Positions 6,470-13,690 of a stretch of DNA of 13,809 bases are shown here, piece after piece (position 1 is the stretch's first letter; each line of letters begins with the position of its first letter). The stretch comes from an uncultured Bacteroidales bacterium. Its GTDB lineage: Bacteria > Bacteroidota > Bacteroidia > Bacteroidales > P3. The stretch is from assembly GCA_937876865.1 (NCBI GenBank), contig CALEFF010000027.1, positions 1-13,809 of the forward strand, read 5' to 3'. The translations under genes were made by a program, and so were the position numbers. Under the pieces are notes generated by a model that saw only the letters and a list, made by a program, of their open reading frames with translations, ran no database searches and had not been told where the DNA came from.

Positions 6470-8599
6470 ATGGCTTTAATAGGTACAATTAGAAAAAAAG
6501 CAGGAGTATTAGTGGTTGCTATTATCGCATTAGCAATCTTGTCGTTTATTTTTACAGACTTGTTCTCTAACAGAGACCCTCGTCCAACAAAAATAGCCTC
6601 AATCAATGGAATGGATATTTCTTTCCAAGAGTTTGAAACTGCTAGTACTAATGCAGAAGAAAACATGAAACAACAATACAATGTTGCTTCTCTTACAAAT
6701 GAACAAACTTTTGTTGCAAAACAACAAGCATACCAAAGTTTAGTTGCAGAAAAGTTATTAAAACAAGAATGTGAAAGTATAGGACTTTCAGTTTCAGAAG
6801 CAGAAATGAATGATATGTTTTTCGGAACATTTATTCACCCTATGGTAAGACAAAACTTTGCAGACCCTTCAACAGGTCAATACAATCCACAAGTTGTTAA
6901 GCAATATATTGCACAGTTTGAAAAATTACCGCCAGAACAAAAAACACAATGGACAAACTTTGAAGCTTATGTAAAAGAATCTCGTTTACAAGAAAAATAC
7001 AACTCTCTTGTAATAAATAGTTTTTATATGCCTACTAAGATTGCAGAGCACATGAGTGAAGTTTCAAATAAAGTTGTAGATGCTCGTTATACAGTATTAC
7101 CTTTCTCTTCTGTTGAAGATAACACAATCAAAATAACAGAAGAAGATTACAAAAAGTATTACGATCAACATAAAAACGAATACACATTATACGAAAACCT
7201 GAGAGATGTTGAGTTTATTAAGTTTGCCGTTCTTCCTTCACCAGCAGACATTAAAGCAATTAACGATTCAGTTCAAAAAACATTTATTGATTTCCAAGCA
7301 TTAGAAGCATCAGAAATAGCAAGTTTTGTTTCAATCTCCTCTGACAGAGTATATGATAGTTTATACTATAAGAAAGATGCGTTAAAAGGAATATTTGCAG
7401 ACTCGTTACTTGCAGGCAAAACAATAGGTAGTTTCATTGCTCCTTTCCAACAAGGACAAAATTGGGTTATGGCAAAAATTACGGACATTCAACAAAGACC
7501 TGACTCAGTTCGTTTTTCTCAAATACTTGTATTAAACAATAAAGCAGGAAAAGATTTCAAAGAAACACCAGAACAAGCAAAAGCTTTAGTAGATAGTTTA
7601 TTAAATGTATTTAAAGCAAACCCAGCAGAATTTGAATCATCGGTTGCAAAATATTCAGACGATCCTGAGGCAAAAAGTAATTTTGGTGATTCAGGTTGGA
7701 TGTTAGACGGACAATTACAATCTGATTTATTCAATAAATTAAAAGAAAGCAAAGAAGGAGATGTGTTTATATATGATTTACCAAATCAATTAGGACACTA
7801 TTTAATCAAGCTTAAAGAAAAAACAGCACCAGTTGAAAAATTCCAATTAGCAACAATAGTAATGGGCGTTAGAGCAAGCGACAATACAGTAAACCAAATA
7901 AGAGATAAAGCAAATATCTTCCTTGGTTCAGCAAAAACACTTGCGGAAATGAAGGCCCAAGCACAAAAACAAAATTTAAATATACTTACATCTACTATTA
8001 GAGAAATGGATTATCAACTTAATGGTACACCATATTGCAGAGAAATTATACGTTGGGCATTTGATGAAAAGACAGAATTAAATACAGTAGCGCCAGAAGT
8101 GTATGAATTAACAGATATGTTCCTTGTAGTAGCCTTAAAGGATAAAAAAGAACAAGGAGTGATGACATTGGAACAAGTAAAACCTTACATTGAATCGCAA
8201 GTTAAGATGGAAAAGAAAGCAGAAATCTTAATGGAAAAGGCAAACAAATTGTTAGCAACAAACAAAACAATAGAAAACTTTGCAACAGCAGCAAATGTAA
8301 CTATAGATTCAGCGATAGCAGTAGATTTCGCAAGTCCATATTTTGCAGCAGCAGGTCCTGAAATGAGAGTAATAGGAAGTTTATCTTCTGCAAACAAAAC
8401 AGGATTGCAAAAACCAGTAAAAGGATTCAATGGAATATATGTTTTAAATGTAGATAGACAATACACACGTCCAACAAAAGAGGATCCAAAACTAATTCAA
8501 CAACAATTTAAGACCAAATCGTACCAAAAAGCACAAATGATAATGCAAGCACTACAAATGGAAGCAGACATAAAGAATCACTTTACATTCTTCTATTAG
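6470..8599 (+). CDS. SurA/PpiD-like periplasmic peptidyl-prolyl isomerase
   Basis: This 709-residue protein is anchored by one N-terminal membrane helix (about residues 10-30, AGVLVVAIIALAILSFIFTDLF) with no cleavage site, as in PpiD. A SurA-type N-terminal chaperone region follows (about 40-200; ASINGMDISFQEFE...). A parvulin-type rotamase domain lies at about 345-450 (RFSQILVL...YSDDPEAKSNFGDSGWMLDGQL...GHYLIKLKE). Residues 240-340 (DVEFIKFAVLPSP...FADSLLAGKTIGSFIAPFQQGQNWVMAKI) look like a second, degenerate parvulin copy. The RxSHIL histidine typical of active parvulins is glutamine here (RFSQIL), so isomerase activity may be weak and chaperone activity dominant; that is inference. It helps exported and outer-membrane proteins fold. 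It is a single-gene unit with its own promoter and terminator, divergent from the periplasmic protease. Confidence 0.88.
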   Translation: MALIGTIRKKAGVLVVAIIALAILSFIFTDLFSNRDPRPTKIASINGMDISFQEFETASTNAEENMKQQYNVASLTNEQTFVAKQQAYQSLVAEKLLKQECESIGLSVSEAEMNDMFFGTFIHPMVRQNFADPSTGQYNPQVVKQYIAQFEKLPPEQKTQWTNFEAYVKESRLQEKYNSLVINSFYMPTKIAEHMSEVSNKVVDARYTVLPFSSVEDNTIKITEEDYKKYYDQHKNEYTLYENLRDVEFIKFAVLPSPADIKAINDSVQKTFIDFQALEASEIASFVSISSDRVYDSLYYKKDALKGIFADSLLAGKTIGSFIAPFQQGQNWVMAKITDIQQRPDSVRFSQILVLNNKAGKDFKETPEQAKALVDSLLNVFKANPAEFESSVAKYSDDPEAKSNFGDSGWMLDGQLQSDLFNKLKESKEGDVFIYDLPNQLGHYLIKLKEKTAPVEKFQLATIVMGVRASDNTVNQIRDKANIFLGSAKTLAEMKAQAQKQNLNILTSTIREMDYQLNGTPYCREIIRWAFDEKTELNTVAPEVYELTDMFLVVALKDKKEQGVMTLEQVKPYIESQVKMEKKAEILMEKANKLLATNKTIENFATAANVTIDSAIAVDFASPYFAAAGPEMRVIGSLSSANKTGLQKPVKGFNGIYVLNVDRQYTRPTKEDPKLIQQQFKTKSYQKAQMIMQALQMEADIKNHFTFFY

Positions 8600-8622
8600 T
8601 AGATAGTAAACGATAAATATAG

Positions 8623-8661
8623 AAATAGCGACTTTGAACTAACAAAGTCGCTATTTTTTTC
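8623..8661 (+). terminator. Intrinsic terminator after the foldase gene
   Basis: AAATAGCGACTTTG (8623-8636) pairs perfectly over 14 bp with CAAAGTCGCTATTT (8643-8656) around the loop AACTAA, followed by further Ts. It lies 24 bases after the stop codon. Confidence 0.93.
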
Positions 8662-8744
8662 TTTGTTTTTCAAAAATAAATCAAAGAAAAAATTAAAAAA
8701 AGTAAAGAAAAAATAAAATAAAACAAAGAAAAATATCTTATTTT

Positions 8745-8775
8745 TTCTGTTAAATGGGACATTTCACTATCTTTG
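8745..8775 (+). promoter_or_regulatory. Promoter of mutS
   Basis: TATCTTTG at 8768-8775 is a full -7 element. A poor -33 candidate, TTCTG (8745-8749), lies 18 bases before it. Transcription would start near 8782, only about 12 bases before the ATG at 8794, so the leader is very short and carries no Shine-Dalgarno site. The A-rich tract 8660-8740 upstream may act as an UP-like or bend element. Confidence 0.6.
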
Positions 8776-8793
8776 CATAAAAGATTCTAATAA

Positions 8794-11394
8794 ATGAGCA
8801 AAGAAAAAGCAACGACTACGCCTTTAATGAAACAATATAATGAGTTAAAGGCTCAACATCCTGATACAATCCTATTATTTAGAGTAGGAGATTTTTATGA
8901 AACATTTGGCAGTGATGCAATTGAGACTTCAAAGATTTTAAATATTACTCTAACTAAAAGAGGTGGAGGAGATGATAATCCTTTGGCGGGATTTCCTCAT
9001 CATGCTATTGATACATATCTTCCAAAATTTTTAAGAGAAGGTAAAAAAGTTGCAATATGTGAGCAATTAGAAGACCCAAAATCTGTAAAAGGGTTGGTAA
9101 AGCGTGGAATTATTGAAATTGCAACGCCATCGCTTTCTTATTCTGAACAAACTATGCAAGGGGATAGAAATAATTTTCTTGCATCTATTCATTATACAAA
9201 TTCAAATATAGGAGTTGCTTTTCTTGATCTTTCAACAGGAGAATTTTTAGTGAGTGAAGGCAGTTGGCAAGATGTAGATAAGATTATTCGTTCTTTTGCT
9301 CCTAAGGAAATAATCGTACAAAAGAAATATTTAAGAGATTTAGAAGCCTCTAATTTCAATGTTAAAAGCATAAAAACTTACGAAGATTGGGTTTTTACGA
9401 AGGATTTTGCTTATGAGATACTTAATAATCAATTTTCTACTTTGAGTTTAAAAGGCTTTGGCGTGGAAAAAATGGAGAATTCAATTATTGCGGCAGGTGC
9501 GATAATGAATTATCTTAAAGAAACGATGCATAATGAGTTGAATCACATTTGTAGCATAAAGAAAATAGATAATAGCAATTTTATGTGGTTAGATGGATTC
9601 ACTATAAAGAATCTTGAATTGATTTATGCACACAATGGCACTTCGCTTTTTGATATTCTCAATCATTGTTCTACTCATATGGGAAGCCGTCTTTTGCAAC
9701 GTTGGATAGTTTTACCTCTTATAGATAAGGAACAAATTGATTGGCGATTAGATATAGTTGAAAGTTTTTTGCAAAATGCTGATTTACGTCAGCAAATGAG
9801 TGATTCCTTAAACTCTATTGGCGATTTAGAACGCTTAGTCTCTAAGATAGCAATGATGAGGGTGCAACCAAATGAATTATACGCTCTTATCAATATTTTA
9901 AAAGAAATCTCCTCAATCAAAAATAATTTTTCTTCTTCGCAATCCCCTTGTTTGCAAAAATTATCGCAAGATTTGATAATTTGTAATGACTTGGTAGAAC
10001 TTCTAACAAAGTATATATCTCCTTCGGCTCCCAATAATATTTCAAAAGGTGGGGCAATAGCCTTTGGGGTTGATGAAGAATTGGATTATTACAGAAGAAT
10101 AAGTACAGATGCAAAAGAACTAATCAATAATATTCTTAAACGAGAGATAGAAGCAACAGGAATTACTTCCTTAAAGATAAGTTATAATAATGTGTTTGGC
10201 TATTATTTAGAAGTAACTAATACACACAAAGACAAAGTTCCGGAAAGTTGGATAAGGAAACAAACCCTTACTAATGCCGAACGTTATATTACAGAGGAAT
10301 TAAAGGATTTAGAAACGAAAATACTTAATGCAGCGGATTTTATAACAAGGAAAGAATCTACAATATACTCAAATTTGCTCGAACAACTTAAAAAATGGAT
10401 AGAGCCATTGCAAAAAAATGCAAATATACTTTCACAAGTAGATTGCCTTGTTTCGTTTGCAATTGTTGCAAAGCATAATAAATATACCAAACCGCAGATT
10501 ACACAAGACTATATTTTGAATATAACCGAAGGAAGACACCCTGTAATAGAAAAAACCTTGCCAATAGGCACTCAATATATTTCAAATGATGTTTATTTGG
10601 ATAAAGATAATTCGCAAATTGCCATAATCACAGGTCCGAATATGTCTGGAAAGAGTGCATATTTAAGACAAACTGCACTTATTGTTTTAATGGCACAAAT
10701 AGGTTGCTATGTTCCTGCACTAAATGCACAAATCGGAATAATAGATAAGATATTTACAAGAGTAGGAGCAAGTGATAATCTTTCGGCAGGAGAAAGTACT
10801 TTTATGGTTGAAATGAATGAAACAGCATGTATTTTAAACAATCTTTCTTCTCGTAGTTTAGTGCTTTTAGATGAAATAGGTAGAGGAACATCTACATACG
10901 ATGGTGTGTCAATTGCTTGGGCTATTGGAAAATATCTTCACGATAGCAAACTTTGTCCAAAAACACTTTTTGCAACTCATTATCATGAACTAACAGTTTT
11001 AGCGGAAAAATTCCCAAGAGTAAAAAACCTTCATGTCAAAGTAAGAGAACAAGGGAAAAAAGTAATCTTCCTTAGAAAGATTGCAGAGGGTTGTTCTCAA
11101 AAAAGTTTCGGAATTCATGTTGCACGACTTGCAGGAATGCCGAAAGATGTATTAAAAACATCAGAAGAAATGCTTGAAATTTTAGAAAACAACTCTCAAA
11201 CTACTCAATCAATACAAGACACCATAAAAAATCAAGAAAAAGAAAAATCAATGCAATTAAGTTTCATACAACTTGAAGATCCCTTGCTATTGCAGATAAA
11301 AGAAGAGATTCTTTCCACAGATATCGATAATTTAACTCCTGTGGAATCGCTTGTAAAACTGCATAATATCAAAAAAATGTTAGAAAAATTGTAA
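8794..11394 (+). CDS. mutS: DNA mismatch repair protein MutS
   Basis: This protein binds base mismatches and small loops and starts methyl-independent mismatch repair with MutL. The 866-residue length is normal for bacterial MutS1. The N-terminal mismatch-recognition domain carries the F34-x-E36 pair in VGDFYETF that wedges into the mismatch. The connector, lever and clamp regions follow (about 125-560). The ATPase domain has Walker A GPNMSGKS at 614-621, the signature region DNLSAGESTFMVEMN, Walker B LLDEIGRGTSTYDG with D693 and E694, and the ATHYHEL loop at 727-733. Near the C-terminus QLSFI (821-825) resembles a sliding-clamp binding motif. No mutL lies within the window. The gene is flanked by its own promoter and, five bases after the stop, by the tRNA promoter. 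No separate terminator is visible, so readthrough into the tRNA is possible. Confidence 0.98.
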   Translation: MSKEKATTTPLMKQYNELKAQHPDTILLFRVGDFYETFGSDAIETSKILNITLTKRGGGDDNPLAGFPHHAIDTYLPKFLREGKKVAICEQLEDPKSVKGLVKRGIIEIATPSLSYSEQTMQGDRNNFLASIHYTNSNIGVAFLDLSTGEFLVSEGSWQDVDKIIRSFAPKEIIVQKKYLRDLEASNFNVKSIKTYEDWVFTKDFAYEILNNQFSTLSLKGFGVEKMENSIIAAGAIMNYLKETMHNELNHICSIKKIDNSNFMWLDGFTIKNLELIYAHNGTSLFDILNHCSTHMGSRLLQRWIVLPLIDKEQIDWRLDIVESFLQNADLRQQMSDSLNSIGDLERLVSKIAMMRVQPNELYALINILKEISSIKNNFSSSQSPCLQKLSQDLIICNDLVELLTKYISPSAPNNISKGGAIAFGVDEELDYYRRISTDAKELINNILKREIEATGITSLKISYNNVFGYYLEVTNTHKDKVPESWIRKQTLTNAERYITEELKDLETKILNAADFITRKESTIYSNLLEQLKKWIEPLQKNANILSQVDCLVSFAIVAKHNKYTKPQITQDYILNITEGRHPVIEKTLPIGTQYISNDVYLDKDNSQIAIITGPNMSGKSAYLRQTALIVLMAQIGCYVPALNAQIGIIDKIFTRVGASDNLSAGESTFMVEMNETACILNNLSSRSLVLLDEIGRGTSTYDGVSIAWAIGKYLHDSKLCPKTLFATHYHELTVLAEKFPRVKNLHVKVREQGKKVIFLRKIAEGCSQKSFGIHVARLAGMPKDVLKTSEEMLEILENNSQTTQSIQDTIKNQEKEKSMQLSFIQLEDPLLLQIKEEILSTDIDNLTPVESLVKLHNIKKMLEKL

Positions 11395-11399
11395 TTTTT

Positions 11400-11430
11400 T
11401 TTGGTAACAAAAAAAAAAGTTATATCTTTG
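11400..11430 (+). promoter_or_regulatory. Promoter of tRNA-Gly
   Basis: TTTG (11400-11403), exactly 19 bases, TATCTTTG (11423-11430): the ideal local consensus. Transcription would start near 11437, about eight bases before the mature tRNA. The strength suits a stable RNA gene. Confidence 0.85.
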
Positions 11431-11444
11431 CAGACGCAAATTAG

Positions 11445-11517
11445 GCGGAAATAGCTCAGTTGGTAGAGCACAACCTTGCCAAGGTTGGGGTCGCGAGTTC
11501 GAGTCTCGTTTTCCGCT
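11445..11517 (+). tRNA. tRNA-Gly (anticodon GCC)
   Basis: This 73-base tRNA folds fully. The acceptor stem is GCGGAAA (11445-11451) with TTTCCGC (11510-11516). The D-arm contains AGCTCAGTTGGTAGAGC. The anticodon stem CAACC/GGTTG encloses TTGCCAA with anticodon GCC. The T-arm is GCGAG-TTCGAGT-CTCGT with one G-U pair, and the discriminator is T11517. CCA is not encoded; CAA follows. It decodes GGC and GGU. Confidence 0.97.
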
Positions 11518-11560
11518 CAAACGAAGAAAAGCAGTCCAAACGGGCTGCTTTTTTCGTTTG
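11518..11560 (+). terminator. Intrinsic terminator after tRNA-Gly
   Basis: CAAACGAAGAAAAGCAG (11518-11534) pairs with CTGCTTTTTTCGTTTG (11545-11560) around a ten-base loop. The core AAAAGCAG/CTGCTTTT runs into a T tract, then the outer CAAACGA/TCGTTTG closes the stem. It starts one base after the tRNA discriminator. Confidence 0.88.
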
Positions 11561-11562
11561 AC

Positions 11563-11587
11563 ACGAGACTTGCACGAAGCGACCCCA
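11563..11587 (-). repeat. Degenerate inverted echo of the tRNA-Gly T-arm
   Basis: ACGAGACT (11563-11570) and GCGACCCCA (11579-11587) are exact reverse complements of AGTCTCGT (11502-11509) and TGGGGTCGC (11486-11494) in the tRNA. The central 8 bases differ from the 7 of the tRNA. The order and spacing are kept, so this looks like a fragment of the same or a related tRNA in the opposite direction, just beyond the terminator. Confidence 0.6.
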
Positions 11588-11649
11588 GTCGCCCTTGCTT
11601 TGGGTGGTGGGGATAGTATAGATGTTACGATAGGATGGTTTGAAACGCT

Positions 11650-11922
11650 CTAATTTTTAATCCAAGGCCAAAAATCCCTCGACAACCAACCGTAGTAATT
11701 CGCATTGGTTATTTCAACGACAAACAAATAATCATCCTGATCCATCGTAGGGCGAAGCCGCTCATATATATCGTTTGCAGTGACGGAATACGGGACCTTA
11801 ACAAACCAAGTGGACTCCATTGCGTGTTGCCAGTCACCTAATCTCTTGATCGCATCATACAACCAGGTATAATTGTGTCCAGGTCTTTTCAAATCATATG
11901 TAATCAAAAACGATTTACCCAT
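11650..11922 (-). CDS. Cas2-like / SinR-family small ferredoxin-fold protein
   Basis: This 90-residue protein starts MGKSFLITYDLKRPG. It continues with a helix (NYTWLYDAIKRLGDWQ), a strand with ESTWFVKV, a second helix (TANDIYERLRPTM), a strand preceded by an acidic turn (DQDDYLFVVEIT), and a Trp-rich tail (GWLSRDFWPWIKN). The beta-alpha-beta-beta-alpha-beta order and the YDL aspartate on strand one match Cas2/VapD-like ferredoxin folds. They also match the small stand-alone proteins annotated in databases as SinR family. No cas1, other cas gene or CRISPR repeat is in the window, so a role in spacer acquisition is not supported; the true function is unknown. A strong AAGGAG lies 11 bases before the ATG, unusual here. 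The ATG also overlaps, out of frame, a 26-codon upstream frame (11995 to 11915). A TATCTTTG at 12004-12011 is a plausible promoter. Confidence 0.7.
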   Translation of the reverse strand: MGKSFLITYDLKRPGHNYTWLYDAIKRLGDWQHAMESTWFVKVPYSVTANDIYERLRPTMDQDDYLFVVEITNANYYGWLSRDFWPWIKN

Positions 11923-11933
11923 TTTCTATACAG

Positions 11934-11939
11934 CTCCTT
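11934..11939 (-). promoter_or_regulatory. Strong Shine-Dalgarno site of the Cas2-like gene
   Basis: AAGGAG on the minus strand lies 11 bases before the ATG at 11920-11922. The other genes of the window lack such a site, as is usual in Bacteroidetes, so it may mark a gene that came from elsewhere. Confidence 0.55.
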
Positions 11940-12003
11940 AAAAACATATTATTTACTCTTATTGATGCCCTATGCCCGGTGCTAAAGGAAAACATCACTT
12001 ATG

Positions 12004-12011
12004 CAAAGATA
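12004..12011 (-). promoter_or_regulatory. -7 element for the Cas2-like gene
   Basis: TATCTTTG on the minus strand. At 19 bases upstream stands TATG (12031-12034), a weak -33. Transcription would start near 11998, giving a leader of about 75 bases that contains the short upstream frame and the Shine-Dalgarno site. Confidence 0.55.
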
Positions 12012-12046
12012 ATATTTTATTTTCTTCATTCATATAAATTGAACAA

Positions 12047-12063
12047 ATAGATTTCAAATCTAT
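12047..12063. promoter_or_regulatory. Perfect 17-base palindrome, possible operator
   Basis: ATAGATTT-C-AAATCTAT is a perfect palindrome with 8-base arms. It lies in the 296-base spacer between the divergent Cas2-like gene and the AraC-type gene, about 36 bases above the -7 element of the former. It could bind a dimeric regulator; which one is unknown. Confidence 0.45.
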
Positions 12064-12156
12064 ATCGGTTTATGTCCGTGCAATCCAATTATTCTATACA
12101 AAAATATCATAAACGGCTCAAAATGCTATTGTAAAAGGGTCAATGTGCTCGGATGT

Positions 12157-12201
12157 GTTTTACCGTTGGCAGGAAGTCTCTATCTTTGTTTGAAGTAAAA
12201 C
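12157..12201 (+). promoter_or_regulatory. Promoter with flanking inverted repeat, AraC-type gene
   Basis: TATCTTTG at 12181-12188 is the -7 element; 19 bases upstream is only TTTT. The element is framed by GTTTTAC (12157-12163) and GTAAAAC (12195-12201), a 7-base inverted repeat that could be an autoregulatory operator. Transcription would start near 12194, which rules out the longer frame beginning at 12153 and favours the ATG at 12219. Confidence 0.55.
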
Positions 12202-12218
12202 ATATAGCAGATATCACA

Positions 12219-12848
12219 ATGAAGTCTCTCAAGAAGGCGAAGGCCACACCCCACATCCCCTCGTCGATGGTGCTCTACGAACACTTCCGCGGCACCGACA
12301 CCGCACGACATATCATCACCACCGACTACTACTCCATAGGCTATGTCCTGCGTGGCAATGTCAAGATCAACAACATCGACATCCCCGAGGGTGGTGTCTA
12401 CATTGTAGGCCACGGCGAGCATATCGCCGAGAGCTTCAGTGGCCGTGATGGCCACTTCGAGCAGGTGGTTATGCACCTCCCCGACGACAACCTACAACTC
12501 CTCCCACGCCAGCGCGATGAGCAACGACTCGAGGACACGGCACTCGCAGCCATAGCATCCAACCTATCTGTCGAGGAGCTCGCAAAACGCTGCTACCTCT
12601 CCGTATCTACCTTCAAACGCCACTTCAGGGAGCTATACCATACCTCGCCACACCGATGGCTCAAGACACGCCGCCTAGAGCTGGCATACCATATAGTCAT
12701 CAACACCAACCTCCCGATAGCAGAGGTGGCACGCCGCTGTGGCTTTGTTAGCACCACACACTTCACAGCATCGTTCAAGCACGAGTTCAATGTAACACCT
12801 CTACGCCTTCGCTATATGATGCAGAACAAAGCAAATATCGACCATTAG
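12219..12848 (+). CDS. AraC family transcriptional regulator
   Basis: Read from the ATG at 12219, this gives 209 residues. The N-terminal half (about 15-90; SIGYVLRGNVKINNIDIPEGGVYIVGHGEHIAE and what follows) looks like a small cupin-type sensor or dimer domain. The C-terminal half is the AraC DNA-binding domain with two helix-turn-helix units. The first is at about 117-140 (VEELAKRCYLSVSTFKRHFRELY); the second is at about 165-190 (PIAEVARRCGFVSTTHFTASFKHEF) followed by TPLRLR. The frame is open to 12153, but that start is upstream of the promoter. Base composition is far richer in G and C than in the left part of the window (38 of 60 bases at 12241-12300), which suggests transfer. It is convergent with a second AraC-type gene, separated by 79 bases. 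The ligand and targets are not evident; the palindromes nearby suggest self-control. Confidence 0.88.
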   Translation: MKSLKKAKATPHIPSSMVLYEHFRGTDTARHIITTDYYSIGYVLRGNVKINNIDIPEGGVYIVGHGEHIAESFSGRDGHFEQVVMHLPDDNLQLLPRQRDEQRLEDTALAAIASNLSVEELAKRCYLSVSTFKRHFRELYHTSPHRWLKTRRLELAYHIVINTNLPIAEVARRCGFVSTTHFTASFKHEFNVTPLRLRYMMQNKANIDH

Positions 12849-12859
12849 ACGTAGAACCT

Positions 12860-12883
12860 ATCCTCCGATTCTCGTGTGAGGAT
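12860..12883. terminator. Weak hairpin between convergent AraC-type genes
   Basis: ATCCTC (12860-12865) pairs with GAGGAT (12878-12883) around a 12-base loop. No T-run follows on either strand, so a terminator role is only a possibility suggested by its place between two converging genes. Confidence 0.25.
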
Positions 12884-12927
12884 GACTATCTATGATTATG
12901 ATGATTGTATATACCGCTATGCCGTCG

Positions 12928-13452
12928 TCACCGTGCTACATCAAGGAGCGCGAGACGGTGAGCCCGAGGTGTTGTCCTATAGCGGCGCTTGAAGAGGGCT
13001 ATGAAGTGCGAGACGTTGGCAAAGCCTACCATTGTGGCGATAGCGTCTATAGGGATAACGGTCTTCTCAACCAGATGATGTGCTATGCATAGTCGGCGCT
13101 CCAATAGCCAGTGATGTGGTGACGAGCTATAACGGTGACGGAAGCGTCGCTTGAATGCCGAGGGCGAGAGACAACATATCGAGGCCATAGTATCTATGGT
13201 GTCACCCTTGAGGCCGCGCACAAGAGCCGCGCAGTGACGCATCTCCTCGCTCCTGTTCGGCAGATATGTCGATAGCCTCTCGTTATGTAACGTCATCTCG
13301 CACAATACTACACCCTCTACCATAAGCGTCACGACGACGCTTACGCTCACCTCCTTGTCGCCCACAGCTAAGGGCACTACATAATCTACCGCTATGCTAT
13401 AGCTGTACTCGCGGTCTTCGCTGCGATAGGTATCGTAGGTATTGGTAGTCAT
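12928..13452 (-). CDS. AraC-type regulator with reduced N-terminal domain
   Basis: This 174-residue protein is mainly an AraC DNA-binding domain. Helix-turn-helix one is at about 84-108 (DTIDTMASICCLSPSAFKRRFRHRYSSSP in that region). Helix-turn-helix two is at about 133-160 (IDAIATMVGFANVSHFIALFKRRY), followed by TTPRAHR. The first 75 residues form a few beta strands (YSIAVDYVVPLAV, EVSVSVVVTLMVEGVVL) and are shorter than the usual cupin-type sensor domain. They might dimerise or be a remnant. Its DNA-binding part resembles that of the convergent neighbour in motif order (SxSxFKRxFR, SPHxWL, GFxxxxHFxxxFK), so the two may be distant duplicates. The GC-rich composition matches the neighbour and not the left part of the window. 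A palindrome covers the predicted transcription start. Confidence 0.82.
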   Translation of the reverse strand: MTTNTYDTYRSEDREYSYSIAVDYVVPLAVGDKEVSVSVVVTLMVEGVVLCEMTLHNERLSTYLPNRSEEMRHCAALVRGLKGDTIDTMASICCLSPSAFKRRFRHRYSSSPHHWLLERRLCIAHHLVEKTVIPIDAIATMVGFANVSHFIALFKRRYRTTPRAHRLALLDVAR

Positions 13453-13676
13453 ATCTGTGCAGTTGCATTCTTATTAATGCAATACAAAGATATGCAAAAT
13501 ATCATAATCACGAGTGCTCACAACATAAAAAAAACAAAAATAGACCCGTTTACGATAGTTTTGTATGTAGGTATCTACTGCATTTGCTCAACGGCGAAAG
13601 CCATAGGCCATTACAAAGATATAGAAAATTTTTGAGAAAGCGTGAATTTGTGAAAAACTCTTATGTAGGAATTTGT
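13453..13676. other. Gene-free control region
   Basis: No convincing protein gene. It holds the promoter and palindrome of the minus-strand regulator and a second minus-strand TATCTTTG at 13614-13621. A small GGC-GAAA-GCC hairpin is at about 13593-13602. The second -7 element would give a transcript beginning with a seven-codon frame (MAYGFRR) and then T-rich sequence; no known leader family is recognised. Confidence 0.45.
13463..13492 (-). promoter_or_regulatory. Promoter with palindromic operator candidate
   Basis: On the minus strand TATCTTTG (13485-13492) is the -7 element, without a good -33 at 19 bases. Directly downstream TTGCATT (13476-13482 on this strand) and AATGCAA (13463-13469) form a perfect 7-base inverted repeat with a 6-base gap, covering the likely start near 13479. 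A protein bound there would block initiation. Confidence 0.5.
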
Positions 13677-13684
13677 TATCTTTG
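13677..13684 (+). promoter_or_regulatory. -7 element of the terminal small RNA
   Basis: TATCTTTG on the plus strand. The best TTTG (13647-13650) is 26 bases upstream, too far for a standard -33. Transcription would start near 13691, just ahead of the paired and terminated segment. Confidence 0.5.
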
Positions 13685-13690
13685 CGACAT

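Noticed and set aside
11650..11922. Calling the small protein a CRISPR adaptation Cas2
   Set aside because: No cas1, effector gene or repeat array is present in the window; only the fold resemblance is supported.
12153..12218. Earlier start for the first AraC-type regulator
   Set aside because: The TATCTTTG promoter element at 12181-12188 lies inside the added part, so the transcript would not contain it.
12180..12476. Minus-strand 98-codon frame and a similar one at 12593-12790
   Set aside because: Both are antisense to the AraC-type gene, arise from its GC-rich codons and have no domain resemblance.
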